From: Muribaculaceae bacterium | GTDB taxonomy: Bacteria > Bacteroidota > Bacteroidia > Bacteroidales > Muribaculaceae | Length of the DNA: 64,000 bases | Direction of reading: 5' to 3' | Assembly (NCBI GenBank): GCA_017621845.1 | Contig: JAGASI010000020.1 | Span: 24,149 to 88,148 of the forward strand | In this document: positions 10,068-17,299 of the stretch, piece by piece | Numbering within the stretch: the first letter of the stretch is position 1 | How the letters are laid out: each line of letters opens with the position of its first letter | Translations under genes and position numbers: made by a program | Notes under the pieces: model-generated | Seen by the model: the letters and a program-made list of their open reading frames with translations, nothing else | Told to the model about the DNA's origin: nothing | Database searches by the model: none

Positions 10068-10541
10068 TTATAACTTTATGGCGCGGGAGATAAGATCGGG
10101 CTCGTAACCGCGGGATAGAGCGTGACGGTATAACTTGACACGGTTTTCGTAGCTCAAGGGTTGGGGTAGGGCACGAGACTTGGCGATGAGGACGGCATGT
10201 AGGTTGGCCTCATATAGGTCGGGGTCAATAGTGTCGAGGGCTTGGTGGATGATGCTGGAGTTTATACCTCGGGTATACAGTGCTTGCTCGATTTTGCGCC
10301 GTCCCCAGCGCGCAAATTTGACTTTGTCGTTGACCATTGCCTTGGCATATCGGCTGTCATCGATATAGCGCGAGCTGACAAGCCGGTTGATGATATCCTC
10401 GCTGTCTTGGCCGGATATGCCCCATCGCCGAAGTTTCTCCCTGACTTCGGCTGTCGAGTGTTCGGCACGGGCGCATAAGGATTGGAGGCGGTCAAGAGCG
10501 ACCTCGGGCGTGAGTTGTTTTGTAGTTTTCATCGTTGACAT
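10068..10541 (-). CDS. recX: Regulatory protein RecX
   Basis: A 157-residue, mostly helical protein made of RecX-type three-helix repeats: ALDRLQSLCARAEHSTAEVREKL, then RLVSSRYIDDSRYAKAMVNDKV and the KFARWGRRKIEQALYTRGI element typical of the family. RecX binds RecA filaments and limits their growth. Two in-frame ATGs are possible. The one at 10532 forms an ATGA overlap with the prmC stop and may be the real start, removing three residues. It is last in the CDF-prmC-recX transcript. Confidence 0.9.
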   Translation of the reverse strand: MSTMKTTKQLTPEVALDRLQSLCARAEHSTAEVREKLRRWGISGQDSEDIINRLVSSRYIDDSRYAKAMVNDKVKFARWGRRKIEQALYTRGINSSIIHQALDTIDPDLYEANLHAVLIAKSRALPQPLSYENRVKLYRHALSRGYEPDLISRAIKL

Positions 10542-11383
10542 CGTGCAAATCGGTTACGTCCCGTAAAGTCGCGTATAATCTCGACATCTGTCCAGCCTTG
10601 AGTACTGAGCATCTTCTTGAGTTGTTCGACAAACAGTGGGTTAATCTCAAAATATAATGTTCCTCCCGGTGCAAGAGCCTCCATGGCATACTTTCCGATG
10701 GAGCGGTAAAACTCCAGAGGGTCACTGTCGGGCACAAAAAGAGCCAATGCAGGCTCATGTTCAAGAACACGTCGGTCCATATCAGAGCGCTCACATCGGG
10801 CAATATATGGCGGGTTGGACACGATGATATCGTAAGGACCTGACAGCGATGAAGGCATGTTCAAAGCATCGGCCTGTTGTATGCCAATAGTGGCATTAAG
10901 ATTAAGAGCATCGGCATTGTCACGAGCGACCGCGAGTGCATCGGGAGAGATGTCGACTGCGGTGATGTGGGGAAATCTCAGGCGGCGTGCAAGCGCCAGG
11001 GCGATACATCCACTTCCGGTACAGATGTCGAGTACCGAGAGGTCAGAGATGTTATCAGAGTTATCTACAATCATGTCAACAAGCTGGGCTGTCTCGGGAC
11101 GAGGAATAAGCACCGCGGGTGTCACCATGATTTTAAGACCGGCAAAATAGGCATATCCCAGAACATACTGCAACGGCTCACCGGCAATAACACGTTGACA
11201 GATACTGTCAATACGGCTGAGACTCTCGGGCTCAAGAGGCGTGTCGGGATTTAGTGCTATAGACAGGCGATTGCGACCGGTGACGTCGAGAATAATTTCA
11301 TCGGCCATAGCCCGGGCTTCCCGCTCGCCGACAGCCGGTGTCAGACGGTTGATTATGCTATGTCGTGTGGTGGAAATATTCAT
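10529..11383 (-). CDS. prmC: Peptide chain release factor N5-glutamine methyltransferase
   Basis: A 284-residue SAM-dependent methyltransferase of the HemK/PrmC family. The SAM loop VLDICTGSGCIALALA and the catalytic NPPY motif (in SNPPYIARCE) are both present, and the N-terminal PrmC helical domain precedes them. It methylates the glutamine of the GGQ motif in release factors RF1 and RF2. Its start overlaps the stop of the CDF exporter gene (ATGA at 11380-11383) and its end overlaps recX, so the three genes are translationally linked. Confidence 0.95.
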   Translation of the reverse strand: MNISTTRHSIINRLTPAVGEREARAMADEIILDVTGRNRLSIALNPDTPLEPESLSRIDSICQRVIAGEPLQYVLGYAYFAGLKIMVTPAVLIPRPETAQLVDMIVDNSDNISDLSVLDICTGSGCIALALARRLRFPHITAVDISPDALAVARDNADALNLNATIGIQQADALNMPSSLSGPYDIIVSNPPYIARCERSDMDRRVLEHEPALALFVPDSDPLEFYRSIGKYAMEALAPGGTLYFEINPLFVEQLKKMLSTQGWTDVEIIRDFTGRNRFARCQR

Positions 11384-12300
11384 GTGGTGATATGTTGTTT
11401 GGAAGGTTCGACATGTATGTAGATGAAGGTGTCGGGTCCTAATAGAGCGCGTATGCGTTCTTCCATTATCTTTGTGACTTCGTGGGATTGTCTGACGGTG
11501 AGGTCGCCGTCCATGTGGACATGAACGTCAACGGCTTTTTTGTTGCCGATGCGTCGGGTGCGCATGTTGTGAGGATGGCAATCAGCCATGACCTCAATGA
11601 GTGCGTCTTGTATCTCTTTCTCGACATTTTCGGGCAATGATTTCTCAGTCAATTCTTCGATGCAGGGTTTAATCAGTCGGTAGGCGGTTCTCATGATAAA
11701 GATGCTTACCACGATAGCCGCGAGAGGGTCGAGAACGCTCCATTTGGAGCCTAAGAGAATGGCTCCACCGATGCCTATTGTGGTGCCGATGGACGACAGT
11801 GCGTCGCTACGGTGATGCCATGCGTTGGCAATCACAGCCTGAGAGTCAAGCTGTCGTCCGCGCCTCGCCGTGTACCGGTATAGTATCTCTTTCACGGCAA
11901 TCGAAACCAATGCCGCAATCAATGCCAATAGTCCCGGTGACTCAATTTCGACGCCATTATACCATTGCCATACTTCTGCCGCACTTTTCCAAAGCACGCC
12001 CAATCCCACGGCAAACAATATCAAGCCGATGACAGCTGTCGCCAATGTCTCGTATTTTCCGTGGCCGAAGTCATGATCTTTATCCTGAGGCTTGGACGAG
12101 ATGTGTACAAAAAATATCACGATGATGTCAGTGGCGAGGTCAGACAATGAGTGAACCGCATCGGCAATCATGGCATCGCTACGTCCGACGATGCCGGCAA
12201 TAAACTTAAATATCACGAGTATGAGGTTGCCGATACTGCCGATGATTGTCACGCGGTATATTGAGCGGGCTCTTGCGGTCGCTTGTTGTGATAATTCCAT
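11380..12300 (-). CDS. Cation diffusion facilitator (CDF) family metal exporter
   Basis: A 306-residue protein with six membrane segments followed by a soluble C-terminal domain of about 90 residues. The metal-site residues of CDF exporters are visible: DAVHSLSDLATD in helix 2 and HHRSDALSS in helix 5 (both HxxxD/DxxxD type), plus a C-terminal V.VHVH.D element. CDF proteins export Zn2+, Fe2+, Mn2+ or related ions by proton antiport; the ion cannot be told from sequence. First gene of the exporter-prmC-recX operon, with a -7 box about 61 bp upstream. Confidence 0.9.
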   Translation of the reverse strand: MELSQQATARARSIYRVTIIGSIGNLILVIFKFIAGIVGRSDAMIADAVHSLSDLATDIIVIFFVHISSKPQDKDHDFGHGKYETLATAVIGLILFAVGLGVLWKSAAEVWQWYNGVEIESPGLLALIAALVSIAVKEILYRYTARRGRQLDSQAVIANAWHHRSDALSSIGTTIGIGGAILLGSKWSVLDPLAAIVVSIFIMRTAYRLIKPCIEELTEKSLPENVEKEIQDALIEVMADCHPHNMRTRRIGNKKAVDVHVHMDGDLTVRQSHEVTKIMEERIRALLGPDTFIYIHVEPSKQHITT

Positions 12301-12360
12301 GCTGTTTTATAGAGAGGCTGATACAAATTGCCGTAATCCCATAGTTGTAAAAATGAATGA

Positions 12361-12368
12361 CAAAAGTA
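12361..12368 (-). promoter_or_regulatory. Promoter -7 box for CDF-prmC-recX
   Basis: TACTTTTG on the minus strand fits TAnnTTTG, 61 bp before the exporter start. The nearest upstream TTTG is 23 nt away, slightly beyond the usual 19-21. Confidence 0.6.
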
Positions 12369-12401
12369 ATTAATTCCCCCCAATTTAAAAACAAATATTA
12401 T

Positions 12402-12409
12402 TACCTTTG
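12402..12409 (+). promoter_or_regulatory. Promoter -7 box for the Ser/Thr kinase gene
   Basis: TACCTTTG on the plus strand is a perfect TAnnTTTG box, 49 bp before the kinase ATG. No clear -33 TTG at the standard distance. It forms a divergent pair with the box at 12361. Confidence 0.7.
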
Positions 12410-12457
12410 TATCTATAAGCTAATCAAAAAATACAACTCAAAAATACTATCAGGTTT

Positions 12458-13924
12458 ATGACTGACGATAAAAAGAAAAACGCTCTGCCCTACGGCTATG
12501 TACTTGACTCGGGAGTGTACCGGTACACGGTGAGAAGTGTCTTGGGCATGGGTGGCTTTGGCATCACTTATTACGGCGAATTGAAGACCCGTGTGGGTAA
12601 TATCAATGTCGATGTGCCAATCGCTATCAAGGAGTTTTTCCCGGCGTCGTTGTGTGAGCGTCTCGACGGGACATCGACCATGTCTTATTCCAACCCCACC
12701 AAAGACCAGGTAGAGCGAGCCCGCAAGGACTTCATGGGCGAGGCGCGACGTCTCAACTCCCTGGCCAACAAACACCCCAATATCGTTGCTGTCAACGAGG
12801 TTTTTGAGACCAACAATACGGCCTATTACGTCATGGAATATCTCGAAGGCGTGTCTCTTGACAAGTATATCAAGGAGAACGGCCCGATGGATGAAGGGCG
12901 CATGTTAGAGGTGATGCGTCCGATAATAGACGCTGTTGCGTTCCTTCACCGCCACCGCGTGACCCACCTCGACATCAAGCCCGCCAACATCATGATAGTT
13001 GGCGGTACGGTAGACACACCCGAGCGCCCGGTGCTTATCGACTTCGGTCTGTCCAAGCACTATGACGCCGCGGGCAACGCCACCTCGACCATCAACTCCT
13101 CGGGGTTCAGCGATGGCTACGCCCCCAAGGAGCAATACCGCGGCATCACCACTTTCTCCCCCGCCTCAGACGTCTATGCCCTCGGTGCCACCATGCTCTA
13201 CTGCCTGACCGGTCAGCGCCTCCCCTCATCCCTCGACCTCAAGCCCGGAGAAGTCGCCGGAGCTATTCCGGCCGGAGTCTCTCCCGGCCTACGTCGCACC
13301 CTCGAGCGAGCCCTCGCCCTCGACAAAGAAGACCGCTACCTTGATGCCGGGGCGTTGCTGGTTGCTTTGCCGGTAGCAACGTTATCTAATAATACGCTAA
13401 TGGGTGTGCGTCCAGATGTCATTCAAGACAGAGCCGGGAATAGTAAAAAGACTAAAGATAATACTCCTTCGTTGAAAAATCCGTTTATACTTGCCCTTAT
13501 CGTATGTTCGGCAATTGCTATTTGTTTAACGGCTTGTGGTCAGCTGTTTACGATAGATGAAGGAAAATGTTGTACTGGATATAATGGTTATTATGTATTA
13601 GTATTGGGAGAGCCACATAATGATATGTTATGGGTAGTAATTTTTTTACTTTATTTGTCTCCGATTATGTCAATGTGGCTGCTACTAAAGTCAAAGACTC
13701 GCAGATATGATATTATTGGAGGTAGCTTTTTTGTCGGTTTACTATTATCTATTGTTACAATGAATTGGATAGAAGCGTTAAGTTATTACGATTATTGGTA
13801 TACTGTTGGGTCAGGCCTGAAAGGAACTGCTTTTGTTATGCTTTTAGGTATTATTATTGCTCTTACAGCATATAGTATTAAATTGAAAGATAAAAGGGAA
13901 AGATTTAAAAAAATTCAGCGGTAA
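12458..13924 (+). CDS. Membrane-anchored serine/threonine protein kinase
   Basis: A 488-residue protein. Residues 1-300 form a Hanks-type kinase: glycine loop LGMGGFG (29-35), AIKEF with the ATP lysine (Lys58), catalytic HLDIKPAN (Asp172) and DFG (195-197). It is probably active because all key residues are present. About residues 345-480 hold four hydrophobic segments, so the kinase is likely tethered to the inner membrane. Nucleotide composition changes sharply near 13380: the kinase half is GC-rich, the tail strongly AT-rich, suggesting that the tail was acquired by recombination. A stub of a second copy lies at 23347. The substrate is unknown. Confidence 0.9.
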   Translation: MTDDKKKNALPYGYVLDSGVYRYTVRSVLGMGGFGITYYGELKTRVGNINVDVPIAIKEFFPASLCERLDGTSTMSYSNPTKDQVERARKDFMGEARRLNSLANKHPNIVAVNEVFETNNTAYYVMEYLEGVSLDKYIKENGPMDEGRMLEVMRPIIDAVAFLHRHRVTHLDIKPANIMIVGGTVDTPERPVLIDFGLSKHYDAAGNATSTINSSGFSDGYAPKEQYRGITTFSPASDVYALGATMLYCLTGQRLPSSLDLKPGEVAGAIPAGVSPGLRRTLERALALDKEDRYLDAGALLVALPVATLSNNTLMGVRPDVIQDRAGNSKKTKDNTPSLKNPFILALIVCSAIAICLTACGQLFTIDEGKCCTGYNGYYVLVLGEPHNDMLWVVIFLLYLSPIMSMWLLLKSKTRRYDIIGGSFFVGLLLSIVTMNWIEALSYYDYWYTVGSGLKGTAFVMLLGIIIALTAYSIKLKDKRERFKKIQR

Positions 13925-13989
13925 TCGGTTAGATTATGAATTCTCGCTATCTTAGGTGCATGATTTTTGGAGAAATCTTTAGTGTGATG

Positions 13990-14027
13990 CGACTTAATCG
14001 ATAGAGTCGATTGATACAATTAAGTCG
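13990..14027. repeat. Inverted repeat, 9-bp arms
   Basis: CGACTTAAT (13990-13998) and ATTAAGTCG (14019-14027) pair around a 20-nt loop in the 216-bp gap after the kinase gene. It lies 15 bp before a second, longer palindrome with similar words. Confidence 0.6.
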
Positions 14028-14042
14028 TATTATGTGAATAAG

Positions 14043-14082
14043 CCGATTAAAACGATTGCCTCGATTAAATCGTTTTAATCGG
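14043..14082. repeat. Perfect 15-bp inverted repeat
   Basis: CCGATTAAAACGATT (14043-14057) and its exact complement (14068-14082) flank a 10-nt loop. There is no clean T-run, so it is only a possible terminator for the kinase gene. The words GATTAA/TTAATC recur in both palindromes. Confidence 0.75.
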
Positions 14083-14140
14083 TAATAATTAATCAGGTAA
14101 AGTGATATAAAGTAATTAGTAATCTTGAATTAAAAAAACA

Positions 14141-14896
14141 ATGGGTGTAAACATTGGTTCTACAGCAGGATATTTTTACCTTGACTCATGGGTGTTGGCA
14201 TGTGTGCTTTATCAAGGCACGGCTCGGTTCTGTTCGCGGTATTTTAATCACAGTAATGATCCGTGTGGTCGTCAGTATGACCAGATGGTACAGGCCGCAC
14301 GTTCGGTTTATGCTAACATTGCCGAGGGGTCATCTCGCCATCAGACGTCAAATGAGACAGAGATGAGGCTTGTCGATGTCGCGCGGGGGAGTGTTAATGA
14401 ACTTGCCTCGGACTTTATGAATGTTTTGGTTACAATGAATCGGTGTGCGTGGAAAAACGATGATAAAAATGCCATGGCTGTGAGAAGTATAAGACTTGAA
14501 CGGCCGGAAATCGGGTCGGATATAGTTCATGATGTTACTTCTCATCTGATTACTCAGGTCAATAAATTTCAGCTCTGGTTTGATGCCGCCGATATGTCTA
14601 TATCATGTAATGCGTTGCTATTGATATGTGGCCGTATAAATGCGATGCTTACCAAACAACTGAGCAAACGACTTGAGTTGTTTAAGCAGACAGGGGGATT
14701 TACCGAGAATATGTCTCAAGAACGTCTTACAACTTTGAAATCGTTGTCACAAGATAATTCCGCTCCAAAATGTCCCAAGTGTGGAGCAATAATGTTTAAA
14801 CGCATGGCACGAAAGGGAGTAAATGCAGGCAAGGAATTCTGGAGTTGTTCCAATTTCCGTTCTACCGGGTGCTCCGGAACAAGACCGCTGTCATAA
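14141..14896 (+). CDS. Four-helix-bundle suffix-domain protein with topoisomerase-type zinc ribbon
   Basis: A 251-residue protein. Residues about 25-200 resemble the four-helix-bundle family related to 23S rRNA intervening-sequence proteins and retroelement Avd proteins (YDQMVQAARSVYANIAEGSS... is the signature helix pair). The C-terminal ~40 residues form a C4 zinc ribbon like those at the end of topoisomerase I (CPKCGAIMFKRMARKGVNAG..FWSCS...GCSGTRPL). I recall this combination as the 'four helix bundle suffix domain' family, function unknown; nucleic-acid binding is inferred from the ribbon. No reverse transcriptase or rRNA gene is nearby. It stands alone after an AT-rich spacer with palindromes. 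Confidence 0.75.
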   Translation: MGVNIGSTAGYFYLDSWVLACVLYQGTARFCSRYFNHSNDPCGRQYDQMVQAARSVYANIAEGSSRHQTSNETEMRLVDVARGSVNELASDFMNVLVTMNRCAWKNDDKNAMAVRSIRLERPEIGSDIVHDVTSHLITQVNKFQLWFDAADMSISCNALLLICGRINAMLTKQLSKRLELFKQTGGFTENMSQERLTTLKSLSQDNSAPKCPKCGAIMFKRMARKGVNAGKEFWSCSNFRSTGCSGTRPLS

Positions 14897-14944
14897 ACAA
14901 ATGTTTTATAACAATGATTATTACACCGGTGTTCTGTCCGGAAA

Positions 14945-16348
14945 TCAGAACGAGAATTGGAAGAGGACATCGACGCGGTTGGCTGAGCCGTGCTCGTGGT
15001 TGAAGTTGACACGTCGACCTATCAGGTATTCGGCACCGACCTGGAGACGTGTAGTCATGTCCCAGAAAAAGTTGATGGCGGCATATTGGCCATATTTGTA
15101 ATCGGTGGGAGAAACGCCGTTGCGTGGCAGGTAGCGAGAATGACCCAGGGCGATGCATGAATAGATATTGTTGGTGAAGTTGTATTTGATACCACAGTTG
15201 AGGCCATAGGCCATCGGGGCATATAGTACACCGGGGTTGCCGGGGTCGCCTACGAGGTCATAGTTGCCTACCGACAAGTCATTCATACAACTCGAGTAGC
15301 CGCGACCGATGTTGGCGGCGCCATAGACGGTAATCATTCTCGCCGGGGTGAAAGCAGTGGACAGTTGAGTACCCCAGCCGATTACCGATTTGTTTTTTTG
15401 AGCAATCAGGTTGCGATAGGGCAAGGTGCGTATTATGCCTGAGAGTCTCACGTGGCTGTTATGAGCCCATTGATATTGGACAAAAGCGGCATAGTCGGGC
15501 ATCCAGTCGTTGATTGCTTTGGTGTTGACATTGTCACCGTCGGCCATTGTGTGAGGCAACTCGACCGAGGCTGCCAATTGCCAGCGATCTTTAAACGTGT
15601 GGGCATAGCGTATAAGCATTGCAGTGCCCGAGAGACGCCCGTTCTGACCGGCACCATCGATAGTGGGGACGTCGGACTGGGGGTCGCAGAAAGTAGTCGA
15701 GGCATAGCCGATAGTCCAGTCAAAGATGGTAGCATAGGCCTTCTTTAGTTTGGGCGTGACGTTATTGGCTCCTGAAAAGTCAATCTGGATGTATCCGCTG
15801 ATGTCACCGAGAGTCTTGTTGCGACCGATGACGCGTAAAAATATTGCTGTTCCCCCGGGAGTTCCTCCAACCCGGCGTTTTTGAGCCGGATCCTTAGGAA
15901 CGGGAATCATGAATGGAACAAATCCATTGACAGGCATTGCACCGTCAAAGTCAAACCATCCTCTCATTCTCACAGCTCCGCCAATACCCAAGGCCAGTTT
16001 GGCGTCACGGCTCATCATGAGAAAGTATGGCGCCAATGGGTCCTGGAAGTGTCGGAATTGGTCGACATAGAACATCTCTATGAGATGACGCAGTGAGTCG
16101 ACAGAGGCTACCGGATTTTCGCCGAAGTATACTACGCGGTGTTGGTTTTTGAGCCGCTCGGTTTTTATCTCGTCAGGTGTGAGATGGGCCAGTGAGTCCA
16201 ATGTGTCACGAGATAGTTTCTCGGTGTCAGTAAAGTCGATATTATGATTTATCGGTGAGTGGGTTGTTGAGTCAGAAGACACGGAGGCCGGGGATGAGAG
16301 GCTTGTGGCAACAATAACTGCCGACAATGTGATGTAGTGTTTAAACAT
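14945..16348 (-). CDS. DcaP-like outer membrane porin
   Basis: A 467-residue protein with a signal peptide (about residues 1-22), a short linker with some coiled-coil character, then a beta-strand-rich barrel ending in an aromatic residue (VDVLFQFSF). The segment ALGIGGAVRMRGWFDFDGAMPVNGFVPF and the central plug-like region resemble DcaP-type trimeric porins. Outer-membrane location is predicted; the solute is unknown. It follows the zinc-ribbon gene at 16402 on the same strand with a 53-bp gap, so the two may be co-transcribed. Confidence 0.75.
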   Translation of the reverse strand: MFKHYITLSAVIVATSLSSPASVSSDSTTHSPINHNIDFTDTEKLSRDTLDSLAHLTPDEIKTERLKNQHRVVYFGENPVASVDSLRHLIEMFYVDQFRHFQDPLAPYFLMMSRDAKLALGIGGAVRMRGWFDFDGAMPVNGFVPFMIPVPKDPAQKRRVGGTPGGTAIFLRVIGRNKTLGDISGYIQIDFSGANNVTPKLKKAYATIFDWTIGYASTTFCDPQSDVPTIDGAGQNGRLSGTAMLIRYAHTFKDRWQLAASVELPHTMADGDNVNTKAINDWMPDYAAFVQYQWAHNSHVRLSGIIRTLPYRNLIAQKNKSVIGWGTQLSTAFTPARMITVYGAANIGRGYSSCMNDLSVGNYDLVGDPGNPGVLYAPMAYGLNCGIKYNFTNNIYSCIALGHSRYLPRNGVSPTDYKYGQYAAINFFWDMTTRLQVGAEYLIGRRVNFNHEHGSANRVDVLFQFSF

Positions 16349-16401
16349 AGCTGTAAGGGTAATAGGTTGCTATGTTAAAAACACCTAAACGGGTGATTGG
16401 T

Positions 16402-17121
16402 TCAGTCTGTGGTCAATGGGCGCTTGTTAAGCATTTTCTCGAGGGTGTTCACCCGGGTTTCATACTCGTCGATGATATTGTCCTGGGCTTCGGTAAGACC
16501 ATATATATTGAGACCACATACCCGGCAATAATTATCATGAGCATCATTGTTGTGGCCGTTGGGACATACATAACGAGTCGTTTGGCCCAGGAGAGTGCGT
16601 GAGGTGACAATTTTCCCCACCGGGTCGGGATTACGGACAGTTGCCAGTAGATTTTTCATGTCGGCAAGATCCCGGATGTTGTATTCGGGTTGAAAAGCTG
16701 TCAGACATTCTGTAACCCATGGCAGATTATAAGTATTCTCGTCTCCAAGAATCTTAAGCAGTGACGGAGCATCAAACAGTTGGGCCTCGGCTATAACATC
16801 AATAGTAGCTTCGGGGCAGGACTCGATATCTCCATATACCACCTTGAGGGCATAGTCGCGTGGCACGCTCTTGATATAGGATATAAAGTTATCGAGCGCC
16901 GCTTGATGGTAGTCACAGCGGTCTTTGTCCTCGATCATGCGCGATACCAGATATTTACGGTATAGTCTACTGCCTATGCCGGTCATGCGGTGCTCGATGA
17001 TGTATTTCCAGTTGTCGGCCGAGGGAAAAACCTCAGGCTTGGCCAATTGGCGAGTGTAACGTTGTTTGAGGCACTCGGCTTTAAGATCATCAGCGATGAT
17101 TGAAGGTGAGGGTGTATCCAT
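16402..17121 (-). CDS. Uncharacterised protein with C-terminal zinc ribbon
   Basis: I do not recognise this 239-residue protein. It has no signal peptide or membrane segment. The first ~175 residues look helical with many acidic and aromatic residues. Near the C-terminus is a probable zinc ribbon, CPNGHNNDAHDNYCRVCG (about residues 187-204), followed by a short coiled-coil-like tail. A -7 box lies just upstream. Its only same-strand neighbour is the DcaP-like porin gene downstream, which does not explain its role. Confidence 0.75.
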   Translation of the reverse strand: MDTPSPSIIADDLKAECLKQRYTRQLAKPEVFPSADNWKYIIEHRMTGIGSRLYRKYLVSRMIEDKDRCDYHQAALDNFISYIKSVPRDYALKVVYGDIESCPEATIDVIAEAQLFDAPSLLKILGDENTYNLPWVTECLTAFQPEYNIRDLADMKNLLATVRNPDPVGKIVTSRTLLGQTTRYVCPNGHNNDAHDNYCRVCGLNIYGLTEAQDNIIDEYETRVNTLEKMLNKRPLTTD

Positions 17122-17143
17122 GGGGCGAAAAATATATTTTTTA

Positions 17144-17151
17144 CAAAATTA
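17144..17151 (-). promoter_or_regulatory. Promoter -7 box for the zinc-ribbon gene
   Basis: TAATTTTG on the minus strand fits TAnnTTTG, 23 bp before the start at 17121. Confidence 0.55.
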
Positions 17152-17299
17152 GAAAAACGTTCCCCGGCGATTATTGCTATTAAGTTAAAAAATGTTTAAG
17201 GCAAAGTAATGAGATATATTATGTGTAACTTTAACCACTCAATTTAAATATACTTACTTATTAAACCTCTAATTATAACACGTCTCAAGAGCTAATAAC

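Noticed and set aside
12458..13924. Kinase as a frameshifted pseudogene because of the composition change
   Set aside because: The reading frame is continuous, all catalytic residues are present, and the tail has regular membrane segments.
17226..17233. TAACTTTA as a malQ promoter
   Set aside because: It misses the final G of TAnnTTTG and lacks a -33 element at the right distance.
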